The position numbers and the translations under genes are program-made. 64,000 nucleotides of DNA from positions 682,001 through 746,000 of the forward strand of contig JBCCTU010000002.1 of the NCBI GenBank assembly GCA_039198065.1, in the 5' to 3' direction. Below are positions 43,601-52,138 of this stretch, one piece after another (positions within the stretch are counted from its first letter, which is position 1; every line of letters begins with the position of its first letter). The stretch is from CALHVX01 sp039198065. GTDB taxonomy: Bacteria > Pseudomonadota > Gammaproteobacteria > Pseudomonadales > Azotimanducaceae. The notes under the pieces were generated by a model, which was given only the letters and a program-made list of their open reading frames with translations, was not told the DNA's origin and did not search any database.

Positions 43601-46600
43601 AGACTGCAAATCGACGCAGTTGAACTCTGGCGCCAGGTAGTCGCGTATCTCAAGCGCCTGTTGGTCGTCCCTAACAACACTGCGTAGGCTTGCGTGACGA
43701 TTAACCACTTTGTCAAAGGTAAGCTCAAGCACCTCGACATCAAGGGCCGCGGGCAACTCGAAAATGACTTGTTCGTTGTAGGCAGAGCGCGCCTCGGCTC
43801 CAAGATTGAGGGCCAACCACAGCTCCATTTGTTCTCCGGAGAACGGCTGCATGGTCGGCTCGCTTGACGACGGTAGAAAACCCGCAGACTGCATGTCGCT
43901 GGCGGCTGCGACAAAGGCGTCACAGAGGCGATTCATTTCGACGTCCTTATGCGCTGTGGTCATGAACCCTGGACGCCCTTCCCAGATATGCGCCCCGTGC
44001 AGACGGAGGTGATGGAAGAACAGATTCTCGAAGTCAGGGTTGCCGTAAAAGCGTGGCAGGAAAACGGATCCGAAGTAGGTCAGTTCTATCGGCACACCGG
44101 CAGCATGGTACGCGCGGTTGACGCGTTCGCAGAACAACGCCGTTCGACGATTGAGTTCGGTTTGCAGAGTCGGCCCGGCATTCTTCAGGTGAGTCATCAC
44201 CGCGTGTAGCGCCGCCAACGCTGTAGGATGTCGAACAAAGGTCCCGGCAAAATAGGTAACACCGGCTTCGGGAAAGGAGTCGTCGCCGTATTGCCATGGC
44301 CCGCCGTCGAGCGCATCCATGTAGCGGGCTTTGCCCGCAATGACTCCGACGGGCATACCGCCGCCAATCACCTTTCCATAGGCGCACAGATCAGCGTCGA
44401 CGTCATACCAGTACTGCGCACCCTGGGGATGCAGGCGAAAACCCGTGATGATCTCATCGAAAATCAGCGGGACGTCGTGCGCTTTGGTCAGCGCTCGAAC
44501 CTCCTGGACGAATTCGACTGGCTGCAGTTCCGGGTTGCGGCTTTGAATCGGTTCAATGATGACCGCGGCAATGTCATCCAGGATGGACTTAAGATATTCG
44601 ATGGATGCTGGATCACCGTACTCAAGTACCACCATGTTCTGATTAGACGACTCGGGTATACCTGGCGCTACGGGTTTATTGATCCGTTTTCCATCTACGT
44701 ACTGCGGCGTTACGAGCACTTCGTCGAACACGCCATGATAGGAGCCTGCGAAGGAAACAATGAGATCGTTGCCCGTAACTGTTCGTGCGATCCGCATTGC
44801 CGCGAGCACGGCTTCAGATCCCGTGTTGCAAAAAGAGGCGCGTTCCAGGCCAGTTAGCTCACATATCAGCTTGGCGGTTGGTCCAGCAAGCAGTGACTGG
44901 GGTCCGTAATCGACCGTTGTGTCTAGCTGCTCGCGTACCGCGTTCAGCACGAACTCTGGTGCATGACCGAAGAAGGTCGCACCGAACCCCCCGGCACAGT
45001 CGACGTACTCGTTGCCGTCGATGTCATAGACATAGGCGCCCTTTGATCGCGACGCAACGATCGGATAGGTAATTTCCTTCCAAGCCTGTTTGAAACCAGC
45101 CACAGCTCGCGGATCGGCGTAGTGGGACCGATGCTCCGCTGTATACGTCTTAGACCCTTCGGTCTTGGCCAGATAGCGCTCGATGAAGTCGTCGAGGTAC
45201 GTCTGCTGGTCGAGCGATAGCTCTCGGCTCAAAGACTTCCGCAGTGCCTTAAATGGTCCAAAGCGGCCGGTTGCTGACGGCCGCGAGACCGTGGGAATGA
45301 AGTCTTCCCCGGGCCGGCGCAGCTGTTGCTCAGGTGCCTTTGGCTGCGCTGCTTCGGCGGTCTCCGACGGCTGCGCTCCCCGGTTGGCCAACGCCTTTAG
45401 GAGGGCGGTATTGGCCTGAAGCTGAAGTGCGATGGCCTGCTGCAGTGCCTCGTCACCGGATACGTCGGCTGCCTGTGCTGTAGTGACGGCGCCAGCTACG
45501 GCAGTGGTCGGTTCGGCCGTGCTCGAACCCGAGGTTGACGTTAATCCAGCGGGCAACACTGGCGCGGCGGCTTCGATACGTTCCCGCAATGCGTCCTCTG
45601 GCAGCTGCTCATCGATGTAACGTGCAAGTGCAGCTACGGTCGGTGCCGTATCAAACAGCTGACGGAACGTGATTTTGACCCGGAAGGACTTTTTGAGCCG
45701 AAGGCTCGCCTGGGTCAGGAACAGTGAATCGAAGCCCATATCAACGAACGTGTTTTCTCGATCAAGCTCCTCAAGCGCTGTGCCGGACAGACAGCAAAGG
45801 ATCTCGAGAATGTCTGCTTCGATAAGTTCGACCCGATTCGCCGGCGCAATGGTGCGCTCGATCTGGAGGTGTTCTGTTGTCTCAGACGAGGGTGCTGGAC
45901 TCGCGAACTCCTTGTCTGGCGCTCGGTCCGCAGGCTGTAGCGGCGCCTCGACGTAATGGCGCGTTTTTGCGAAGGGATAGGTGGGTAGCGGTACCCGCCG
46001 GTTGTACTTGCTGGCGCTTCGGGTCGGCGTTGTTTCTACCGTGACTCCCTGCGTCCAGAGGCGAGCGATCGCTAACTCGAAAACCGTGTAGTCGTCTATG
46101 TTTTCGTTGGGGTGTGGACTGGCGCTAATGCATCTATCCATGCCGTGCCGGGTCTGTGCGCGGGCCAGCGACGATAAAATCCTCCCAGGTCCTACCTCGA
46201 GGAAAATCCGCTCCGGTGCGGCGTCGAGCTGAGCCAGGTTGTCGGCGAAACGCACCGTGTTCCGCAAGTGCTCGGTCCAGTAGTCCGGGCTAGTGGCTTG
46301 TTCAGCTGTGAGCCACTCCCCGGTCAGGTTCGATAGCACCGCGCAGTTGGGCCGGCCCAGTTCTATGCTGGCAAGGTAGTCCCGGAACTCATCGAGAATG
46401 GGGTCGAGCAGATGCGAGTGCGCCGCAATGTCGATCGGAATGAGCTGATGTTCAACGGCATCGCTTTCAAGCTGCTTTGTTAGCGCCGCGAGGGCGGCGC
46501 GGTCACCGGACAACGTGCACTGTTCTCTACCGTTGATCGTTGCTAGGTCGATTGAGTCAGTTAGGTACTTGTTGGCCTCTTCCGGAGCTAACGCAACGCT

Positions 46601-48685
46601 CAACATCCCGCCCGGGGCGACGGTTTCGAACAGCTGTCCTCGCAGCACAACCAGGCCCAGGGCATCTTCGAAGGACAGGACTTCGGCGAGATGGGCCGCC
46701 GTGTTTTCGCCAACGCTGTGTCCGAGTAGCGCATTCGGCACGACCCCTCGGGACTGGAGTAAGCGCGTCATAGCTACCTGAAAGAGAAAGATTGCCGGCA
46801 GTTGGAGAGATGGACGTTCAAAGTTCCGCGCGGCCGCCGGGCTTGGGGAAGCGGTGGTCTGCTCTGCGAACCAAATGGCCTTCAGGTCTATCCCCGTGCG
46901 CCGCTGGTACAGGGCGAATCCCTCGTCGAGCACCGCTCTGAACTGGGGTTCCAACGCATAGAGTGTCGACCCCATGCCAGCGTGTTGGCTGCCGCCACCA
47001 GGGAACATCAGGGCGACCTGGCCACCGTTGGGAAGTGCCTCACCGCTCGCTCTGAAACGCCTGTCCTGGCCGCCGAAGCGCTCAGCTGCAGCGCCAGTAG
47101 ACGCGGTGACAACGGCGCTTCTGAAGCGAAACGACTCACGCCCAGCGGTGAGCGTGTAGGCGACATCCGCTAATCGATGCTCAGTGTGCTTTAGTGCACC
47201 GGCAAGCTGTCGTTCTTGTGCTTCGAGGGCCGCGGGTGTCTTCGCTGAGGTGCGCAGAATCTGAAGCTGGTCCTGAACCGGAAGCGGCCGTTGTGTTGTC
47301 GGCGCTTCCTCCAACACGAGGTGCACGTTGGTTCCGCCGATACCGAAGCCGCTCACCCCAGCGCGTCGTGGCCCCGCGTCCATCGGCCAGTCGCACAGCT
47401 TCGTGGGTACGTAGAAGCGCGAACCGTCCAGTTCCAATGCCGCGTTCGGGCGGTTGAAGTGTAGCGTTGGCGGAATCTTGCCGTAGTAGATCGACAGAAC
47501 GGCCTTGAGGAACCCGGCAATCCCCGCGGCTGAATCAAGATGGCCAAAGTTCGACTTTACCGAGCCCAGTGCACAGTGCGGTGTATTGCCTTGCCACGGC
47601 CCGAAGGCATCCCGCAGGGCCGCCACTTCGATGGGATCTCCAATGGGTGTTCCCGTTCCATGGCACTCAACGAGCCCAACGCTGCTCGGCACCACATCAG
47701 CGATCCCCTGCGCGGTGGCGATCACGTTTGCTTGTCCGTCAACGCTTGGCGCGGCGAAGCTCATTTTCGCTGCACCGTCGTTGTTCATCGCGGCGCCCCG
47801 TACAACGGCGTAAATCGTATCTCCGTCGTCAATCGCGTCCTCGAGACGCTTTAGCACCACGACCCCGACGCCGTTACTGAACACCGTTCCCGCAGCGTCG
47901 GCGTCAAACGGACGGCAATGGCCGTCGGGAGACCCGATGCCTCCCTCTTGAAAAATGTAACCGTCCCGTTGCGGGTAGGAAACAGAGACGCCACCGGCAA
48001 GCGCCATGTCACAGCCGTAGGTGAGCAATGACTGATAGGCCTGGGTAATCGCGACCAGGGAAGTTGAGCAGGCGGTCTGAACGTTGACCGATGGCCCGCG
48101 CAGATTGAGTTTGTAGGAGACCCGGGTGGTTACATAGTCATTCTCGTTGCCGAGCACTTTCGGCAAGCCGTCTTCATCTGCGCTGCTGTTCGGGTTGTGG
48201 TGGAGGTTGGAGAGCAGGTAGGTGTTGTTCTCCATACCTGTGCTCATGCCACCCCACACACCAACGCTTCCAGGGTACTGAGTTGGTGCATACCCGGCGT
48301 CTTCCAATGCCGCCCAACAGTGCTCTAGAAACAAACGCTGCTGCGGGTCCATGAGCTCCGCGTCCCGGGCCGTGTACCCAAAGAACGCAGCGTCAAAGCA
48401 TTCTGGGTCTTTGATTAAGCCCCGGGCTTTGACGAAGTTTGGGTCCTGAAGCTTGCGTTCCGGAATGCCAGCAGCGCGAAGTTCTTCGTCGCTGAAGCGT
48501 GTGATCGACTCCCTAGCTGAGCAGAGGTTGGCCCAGAATTCTGTGGCGGATTCGGCCCCCGGGAAGCGCAGCGCCATACCGACGACGGCAACACCATCGA
48601 GCTCCGTGCGCTGCTCGGCGGCTGTTGCGTCGCCTTGCTGCGCTTCGGGTATGGGAGTTTCTGAGATGTCGATTTCTTCCGTCAC
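40646..48685 (-). CDS. Hybrid PKS-NRPS: KS-AT-ACP-aminotransferase-C-A-PCP
   Basis: 2679-residue assembly-line protein. Order and key residues: ketosynthase (about 30-455, Cys 206 in QTACSTS, HGTGTPIGDP, KSNFGHL), acyltransferase (about 545-850, Ser 657 in GHSVGE), ACP (Ser 987 in GFDSLF), a class-III PLP aminotransferase (about 1165-1590, Lys 1438 in YGKVIGGG), condensation domain (about 1620-2050, SHLVCDG with His 1745), adenylation domain (about 2080-2575, YTSGSTGHPKGV), PCP (Ser 2619 in GGHSLLAL). Hand-read A code DVWHISLIDK suggests serine. KS-AT-ACP-AMT is the layout that turns a beta-keto into a beta-amino acyl chain, as in mycosubtilin/iturin MycA. No ketoreductase, dehydratase or thioesterase is visible. 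Gap of 6 bases to the upstream NRPS gene. Confidence 0.93.
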   Translation of the reverse strand: MTEEIDISETPIPEAQQGDATAAEQRTELDGVAVVGMALRFPGAESATEFWANLCSARESITRFSDEELRAAGIPERKLQDPNFVKARGLIKDPECFDAAFFGYTARDAELMDPQQRLFLEHCWAALEDAGYAPTQYPGSVGVWGGMSTGMENNTYLLSNLHHNPNSSADEDGLPKVLGNENDYVTTRVSYKLNLRGPSVNVQTACSTSLVAITQAYQSLLTYGCDMALAGGVSVSYPQRDGYIFQEGGIGSPDGHCRPFDADAAGTVFSNGVGVVVLKRLEDAIDDGDTIYAVVRGAAMNNDGAAKMSFAAPSVDGQANVIATAQGIADVVPSSVGLVECHGTGTPIGDPIEVAALRDAFGPWQGNTPHCALGSVKSNFGHLDSAAGIAGFLKAVLSIYYGKIPPTLHFNRPNAALELDGSRFYVPTKLCDWPMDAGPRRAGVSGFGIGGTNVHLVLEEAPTTQRPLPVQDQLQILRTSAKTPAALEAQERQLAGALKHTEHRLADVAYTLTAGRESFRFRSAVVTASTGAAAERFGGQDRRFRASGEALPNGGQVALMFPGGGSQHAGMGSTLYALEPQFRAVLDEGFALYQRRTGIDLKAIWFAEQTTASPSPAAARNFERPSLQLPAIFLFQVAMTRLLQSRGVVPNALLGHSVGENTAAHLAEVLSFEDALGLVVLRGQLFETVAPGGMLSVALAPEEANKYLTDSIDLATINGREQCTLSGDRAALAALTKQLESDAVEHQLIPIDIAAHSHLLDPILDEFRDYLASIELGRPNCAVLSNLTGEWLTAEQATSPDYWTEHLRNTVRFADNLAQLDAAPERIFLEVGPGRILSSLARAQTRHGMDRCISASPHPNENIDDYTVFELAIARLWTQGVTVETTPTRSASKYNRRVPLPTYPFAKTRHYVEAPLQPADRAPDKEFASPAPSSETTEHLQIERTIAPANRVELIEADILEILCCLSGTALEELDRENTFVDMGFDSLFLTQASLRLKKSFRVKITFRQLFDTAPTVAALARYIDEQLPEDALRERIEAAAPVLPAGLTSTSGSSTAEPTTAVAGAVTTAQAADVSGDEALQQAIALQLQANTALLKALANRGAQPSETAEAAQPKAPEQQLRRPGEDFIPTVSRPSATGRFGPFKALRKSLSRELSLDQQTYLDDFIERYLAKTEGSKTYTAEHRSHYADPRAVAGFKQAWKEITYPIVASRSKGAYVYDIDGNEYVDCAGGFGATFFGHAPEFVLNAVREQLDTTVDYGPQSLLAGPTAKLICELTGLERASFCNTGSEAVLAAMRIARTVTGNDLIVSFAGSYHGVFDEVLVTPQYVDGKRINKPVAPGIPESSNQNMVVLEYGDPASIEYLKSILDDIAAVIIEPIQSRNPELQPVEFVQEVRALTKAHDVPLIFDEIITGFRLHPQGAQYWYDVDADLCAYGKVIGGGMPVGVIAGKARYMDALDGGPWQYGDDSFPEAGVTYFAGTFVRHPTALAALHAVMTHLKNAGPTLQTELNRRTALFCERVNRAYHAAGVPIELTYFGSVFLPRFYGNPDFENLFFHHLRLHGAHIWEGRPGFMTTAHKDVEMNRLCDAFVAAASDMQSAGFLPSSSEPTMQPFSGEQMELWLALNLGAEARSAYNEQVIFELPAALDVEVLELTFDKVVNRHASLRSVVRDDQQALEIRDYLAPEFNCVDLQSLSGDALEQARLAHCTDNVDRNFDLHDGPLVRLLVLRLDSNRTQLCLAASHLVCDGWSLEIVMQDLAHFYEAMRGGRQINRGTPPDTLVLQRAREDQELLNDVNESRSYWLTLFGETPKPTDLPFDFPRPAIKTYSGGRFQRSLAPATAEQVRATAKRTGGTPFTVALAAFELLLQRLSGSSDFVVGIPAAGQPRLGLPDLVAHCVHFLPLRCRLDGAMSVRDRMNELRAAFNDAQDHQDFAFGNLLQAIHVKRDPSRMPLITAAFNMDLEFSPVHLEGCRAAYVTTPRSFVKYDLFFNLIDLGAGRGIDLEVDYNADLMQRETAEQWAAAYVALLEQLADLLPKPIEAVTLASPARPLAVQAGVERRWEPHGATLVDLFDQACATHTERTAVVCGSKTVSYGEARARTNQFAHWLIDAGAAANDPVAVALPRSLELPLVLHGILKAGAAYLPLDTQQPDERVKELLQEARPTLIVTTENERSRIEGLLASHVATAAARVLCVDSDASLPRAPSSAPDRTPCARDLAYIIYTSGSTGHPKGVMNEHVGVVNRLRWAQEEFQLTPDDAVLQKTPFTFDVSVWELFWPLQTGATLVMARPEGHKDPDYLAQTIRDHEVTLVHFVPSMLAAFLTNAEQARSMPLRAVISSGEALTGALRDRFYRHLPRARLYNLYGPTEAAIDVSYWESKPDEKLENVPIGRPVANTTLAVLNEAMQPVGAGETGELYIGGDQVARGYFRAEELTAERFVNLKIPGLPSGRYYRSGDLVRQRQDGSFVFLGRTDLQVKLRGFRIELGEVEAKLCSLEDVDQAAVVTQDFDPGDRRLVAALVMAPGVRHSSLRLRRALNQLLPEYMVPQSFVPLSKLPLTSSGKVDRQTLANDLAAPESTSSAEPETQTEQAIAEIWRRLLKVHRVGRMDLFFDLGGHSLLALSAAREMTGVTGYRFDLRDLLMSNLSQLAALVDADASHAADSSHSGATASDAPASGG

Positions 48686-48691
48686 AACCTG

Positions 48692-51600
48692 CTACTTTCT
48701 TGCTCTTCGAGTGCGCGCTTTCTTGAGCGCTTCACGTGTCCGCCTGGCGCGGTCCGTAGCAACGTCGGTACTGCTCGACGGTGATGATCCGCGCACCCCA
48801 CCCTCGCCTACTCCAGTCTTCAGCTCCAGTGCCGCAGCGAAGCTCCGAATCGTCGGATTTTTGAAGAGCTCAACGATAGACAATTCCAGGTTCAGGTGCT
48901 CCATCATTGAGTGAGTTATTCGTAAGCTCGATATCGAGGTGCCGCCGAGCTCAAAAAAGTTGTCATCTATGCCCACTTGATCCAATTCGAGCTGTGCTGC
49001 CCAGAGCCCGGCTAGCGTCTCTTCGAGGGTGTTCCGGGGTGCAACGAACTCGGTAGCTACGGTTGGTCGTTCGGTGCTCGGCTTGGGCAGCCGTCTGCGG
49101 TCAAGTTTCCCGCTCGGTAGGACTGGGAGCGAGCGCAACAGAACGTAGCGGCTCGGTTGCATGTACGCTGGAAGCGCGCTTTTAAGTTGGCTGCGAACAG
49201 ACGCCACCAGATCGCCAAAGTTGGCCGTGAGGTACGGCCGTGAGGCACCGTCCGATCGCGCCTCGGTACCGCTGACAGAAAGCCAGGCTGCCGGGCTCAG
49301 AGGCTCCGACGACAACACGGCACAAAAGGTGTCTGCTCCATCAAAAAAGGTCGATGCTGCGATGCCGCGTTGGTCCGCGAGCCGGTGAACGGTGTCGGGA
49401 TCGACCGTCGGGTTTTCTTTGGCCGCGGCTCGCTCCGGTTGCACGCGGTGGTAAGCGTCGCGGTAGCGATGCAGTCGTGCGTTTGGAATGCGCTCAATGC
49501 GCATCGGCAACGGGCCGTTGGCAATGAGGTTGTCCAGATCCGTGTCGCTGCCGAACTCGTGACGATAGGCTTGACCGACGCTATCCGTGGTTATGGCGCT
49601 GTCTTGGCATCGGATCCAGACGTCGTACCGAAACTCAATCAACTCGTTTTTGTAGTTGCCTGACTTCAGGCGCGTCTCAAAGTTGGAACCGGGCATCAGC
49701 TCAGCGACAGCTGTGGCCAGATACCAAGGGTCGAGCACCAGGTCCTGATCGTCTGCAAGGCGTTTTTCTACGCGATGCGCGAACTGTTCGTCGCTGACTT
49801 CACCTCGGGTGCGGTGCGCCTCAACGGCGGCGAAAAACAGGGCTCGTGTCATTCGCGCCGTAACGTCGCCAACAAACAGACTGCCGTCGGATGGTAGGTG
49901 CGCCAGGCAGCGCTCAATCAGTTGCTGTAGGTTCTCACCGGACTCAAGATGTTGCGTGACGGAGTTGATGACAATGGTATCGGCTTGGTCTGAAACGCGG
50001 TCAACGTCATGGGCAGCCATTACTGCGCAACGGGCGCGCTCAGCAAGTGCTGGAACCGAAGCGATTCGTTGCTCGAGTGCGCGAACGGCGACCGGCGAAA
50101 AATCCGTCGCATAGTAGTCGGCGACGTGGGGAGCGACTGCGCAAAGGATCAAGCCCGTTCCGGCGCCAAGCTCAAGCACTCGGTTTGGGTTTAACTGAAG
50201 AATACGTTTGCGCGTTTCATCGACCCAAACCCGCATGGACTCCGGGTCGAGCGCCTCGCCGGTGAAGCTCGAGTTCCAGCCGCTAAAGTCTTCGTCACCG
50301 CCGCCGGTTCCCGAATTCTGGGTGCCGAAGCTGCCCTCGTAGGTCCGGTCCCAAATTTCCCGCCAATGCGGGTCGTTCGATCCTCGATGCGCAACGGGTG
50401 GGTCGACAGCGGGCACCAGGTAGGCGATCAATTGACGTTCCCCACCGGATGATTGGCGCGCCGAGACGACCGCGTTTTCTACCCCGCTAAGCTGCCTGAG
50501 CACCGCCTCGATTTCGCCAAGCTCAACCCGGTGGCCCCGAATCTTGAGCTGATCATCTAAACGACCTTCATAGTCCAACGCACCATCGGTACGCCACCGA
50601 GCGAGGTCTCCAGTACGGAAGAAGCGACCGCCTAAGTCTTCTCGGTCAACGAAGCGTTCCTGCGTCAGTTCCGGCGCACCGATGTAGCCTTGACCGACGC
50701 AGGCTCCGCCAAGCCAGAGCTCGCCAGTCTCACCAATCGCTGTTATGGGAGCGGCGTCTGCCCCCATCAGAAGCGCACGGCTACCGTTAATGGGCCGGCC
50801 GATAGACGGCAGGGTCTCCCAGCAGGATGGATTTGCAGGGAGTGTGTGTGTGGTGGCAACGTGCGTTTCCGACGGGCCGTAGTGGTTGTGTAAGCGCACC
50901 TGCGGGCGGTCGGCAAAGAAGGTACGCATGCGCTCATCTACGACCAGTTGCTCACCGGCCGTCACCACGTTTCTCAGTGCCGGGAGCGACCCAGTGTCGT
51001 GCGCTGCGAGAACCAACTGCTGTAGCGCAACAAATGGCAGAAACAGCGTCGTAAGCGCTTCAGCCTCCATGAAGCGGAGGAGCTGCTGTGGATCCCGGCG
51101 CCGCTCATCGTCGATCATCACGAGCGTACCGCCGGTGCACCAGGCGCCGAAAAATTCTTGGAAATGGACGTCGAAGCCCAGGGGTGCGAACTGTAGTACG
51201 CGACCGAGTTCGCCCAATTCTGAGTGCACGCACTGCCATTCAATGAGCCGGCCAAGGTTGCCGTGACTGAGAACTACACCCTTGGGGTTGCCCGTGGACC
51301 CCGACGTAAAGATGACATATGCCGGGTCTGAGTCCTCAAGGGCGCAGCGTACACGCTCAGCACCCGGCGCCCGGATCGAAATGAGCAGGGCCCGATCACC
51401 AAACAGAGAGGCGAACTTGGCCTCGGTCAGTACTCGGGTGACCTTCGCGCGCTTGAGCATGTAGCTCAGACGACCGGTCGGAAATGTGGGATCAAGAGGC
51501 AAATACGCGGCACCGCTGCGAAGGATGCCGAGGAGCCCCACCGCCGCTGAGATACCGCGCTCCAGGCAAAGGCCAACCACGCTACCGCCACCAAGGCCTT

Positions 51601-51739
51601 GTCGCTTGAGGTGCCGAGCCACCTCCCCGCTGTGCTGCCACAAATCGGCGTAACTCAGACGCTCTGAGCCGTACTCGACCGCGCACCGATCGGGTTGCGA
51701 CTGCACTACGTCATCAACTTTATTTACTACATCGATCAT
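48692..51739 (-). CDS. NRPS starter protein: A-methyltransferase-PCP
   Basis: 1015 residues from ATG 51739 (a TTG at 51781 is also in frame). Adenylation domain first (FTSGSTGNPKGVVLSH; RGHRVELGEIE), interrupted after motif A8 by a methyltransferase domain (about 440-710; SAM loop VLELGAGTGLIL near residue 525, DFSGWNSSFTG before it). The end of the A domain (LPAYMQPSRYVLL, PSGKLDRR) and a PCP (Ser 935 in LGGTSISSL) follow. Insertion between A8 and A9 is the place of N-methyltransferases. Hand-aligned code DVQFVAHVAK resembles proline domains (DVQ..AHVV type). No C domain, so it is a starter module feeding the PKS at 48685. The strongly basic C-terminal tail (TRRARK) may dock to the next protein. 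Confidence 0.9.
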   Translation of the reverse strand: MIDVVNKVDDVVQSQPDRCAVEYGSERLSYADLWQHSGEVARHLKRQGLGGGSVVGLCLERGISAAVGLLGILRSGAAYLPLDPTFPTGRLSYMLKRAKVTRVLTEAKFASLFGDRALLISIRAPGAERVRCALEDSDPAYVIFTSGSTGNPKGVVLSHGNLGRLIEWQCVHSELGELGRVLQFAPLGFDVHFQEFFGAWCTGGTLVMIDDERRRDPQQLLRFMEAEALTTLFLPFVALQQLVLAAHDTGSLPALRNVVTAGEQLVVDERMRTFFADRPQVRLHNHYGPSETHVATTHTLPANPSCWETLPSIGRPINGSRALLMGADAAPITAIGETGELWLGGACVGQGYIGAPELTQERFVDREDLGGRFFRTGDLARWRTDGALDYEGRLDDQLKIRGHRVELGEIEAVLRQLSGVENAVVSARQSSGGERQLIAYLVPAVDPPVAHRGSNDPHWREIWDRTYEGSFGTQNSGTGGGDEDFSGWNSSFTGEALDPESMRVWVDETRKRILQLNPNRVLELGAGTGLILCAVAPHVADYYATDFSPVAVRALEQRIASVPALAERARCAVMAAHDVDRVSDQADTIVINSVTQHLESGENLQQLIERCLAHLPSDGSLFVGDVTARMTRALFFAAVEAHRTRGEVSDEQFAHRVEKRLADDQDLVLDPWYLATAVAELMPGSNFETRLKSGNYKNELIEFRYDVWIRCQDSAITTDSVGQAYRHEFGSDTDLDNLIANGPLPMRIERIPNARLHRYRDAYHRVQPERAAAKENPTVDPDTVHRLADQRGIAASTFFDGADTFCAVLSSEPLSPAAWLSVSGTEARSDGASRPYLTANFGDLVASVRSQLKSALPAYMQPSRYVLLRSLPVLPSGKLDRRRLPKPSTERPTVATEFVAPRNTLEETLAGLWAAQLELDQVGIDDNFFELGGTSISSLRITHSMMEHLNLELSIVELFKNPTIRSFAAALELKTGVGEGGVRGSSPSSSTDVATDRARRTREALKKARTRRARK

Positions 51740-52138
51740 AGGTTTCGGGGTTGATTCGCCGTACGGCAACCGGTTGCGCAAGACGTCCGATCGGCAATGG
51801 CTTTTTGTAGCAAAAGAATTCTGGAAAGTAATCTTAATCTATTGATAAATAACATAAAATACTGAGACGGTATTACTTTGTGCAACACCTGCGACGGTGC
51901 CGGCAGCCCTCGCCGTTCGCCGGAGAGCCAGTCCACGGCTTCAGCGAGACTTGGCAGCCTGGTCTGACCAGCATGTGCTGCCAGAGTTCAGCCCACCCGT
52001 CGCTCGATGGAGCGGGTCGCTGGGGCGTAGTTCAAGCACAGGTGACGCAGCAAAGATCGAAAAAGCGATACAAACTGCTGCGTATGGATGGTCACGCTGC
52101 GCTTAAAATTGAACCGTTTCAAACGGTTGAGGTCGGCA
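51740..52138. other. Divergent intergenic region between NRPS operon and phosphodiesterase-like gene
   Basis: 399 bases separating the start of the 20-kb minus-strand operon from a plus-strand gene. The stretch about 51800-51885 is much more AT-rich than its surroundings, as expected for promoters in both directions, but I could not pick clear -35/-10 pairs. Small open frames here are not supported. The downstream edge carries the palindrome at 52112-52128. Confidence 0.4.
52112..52128. promoter_or_regulatory. Perfect 17-bp palindrome directly upstream of a ribosome-binding site
   Basis: AACCGTTT-C-AAACGGTT, perfect 8-bp arms around one base. The last base touches the ribosome-binding site TGAGGT (52128-52133) of the gene starting at GTG 52139. 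As DNA it could be an operator; as RNA the single-base loop makes a hairpin unlikely without opening the inner pairs. It is the most regular short palindrome I noticed in the window. Confidence 0.45.

Noticed and set aside
51824..51885. Promoter pair for the NRPS operon (minus-strand TTGCAC and TATTTT, 18 apart)
   Set aside because: Only three or four of six bases match in each element, so it was not listed as a promoter.
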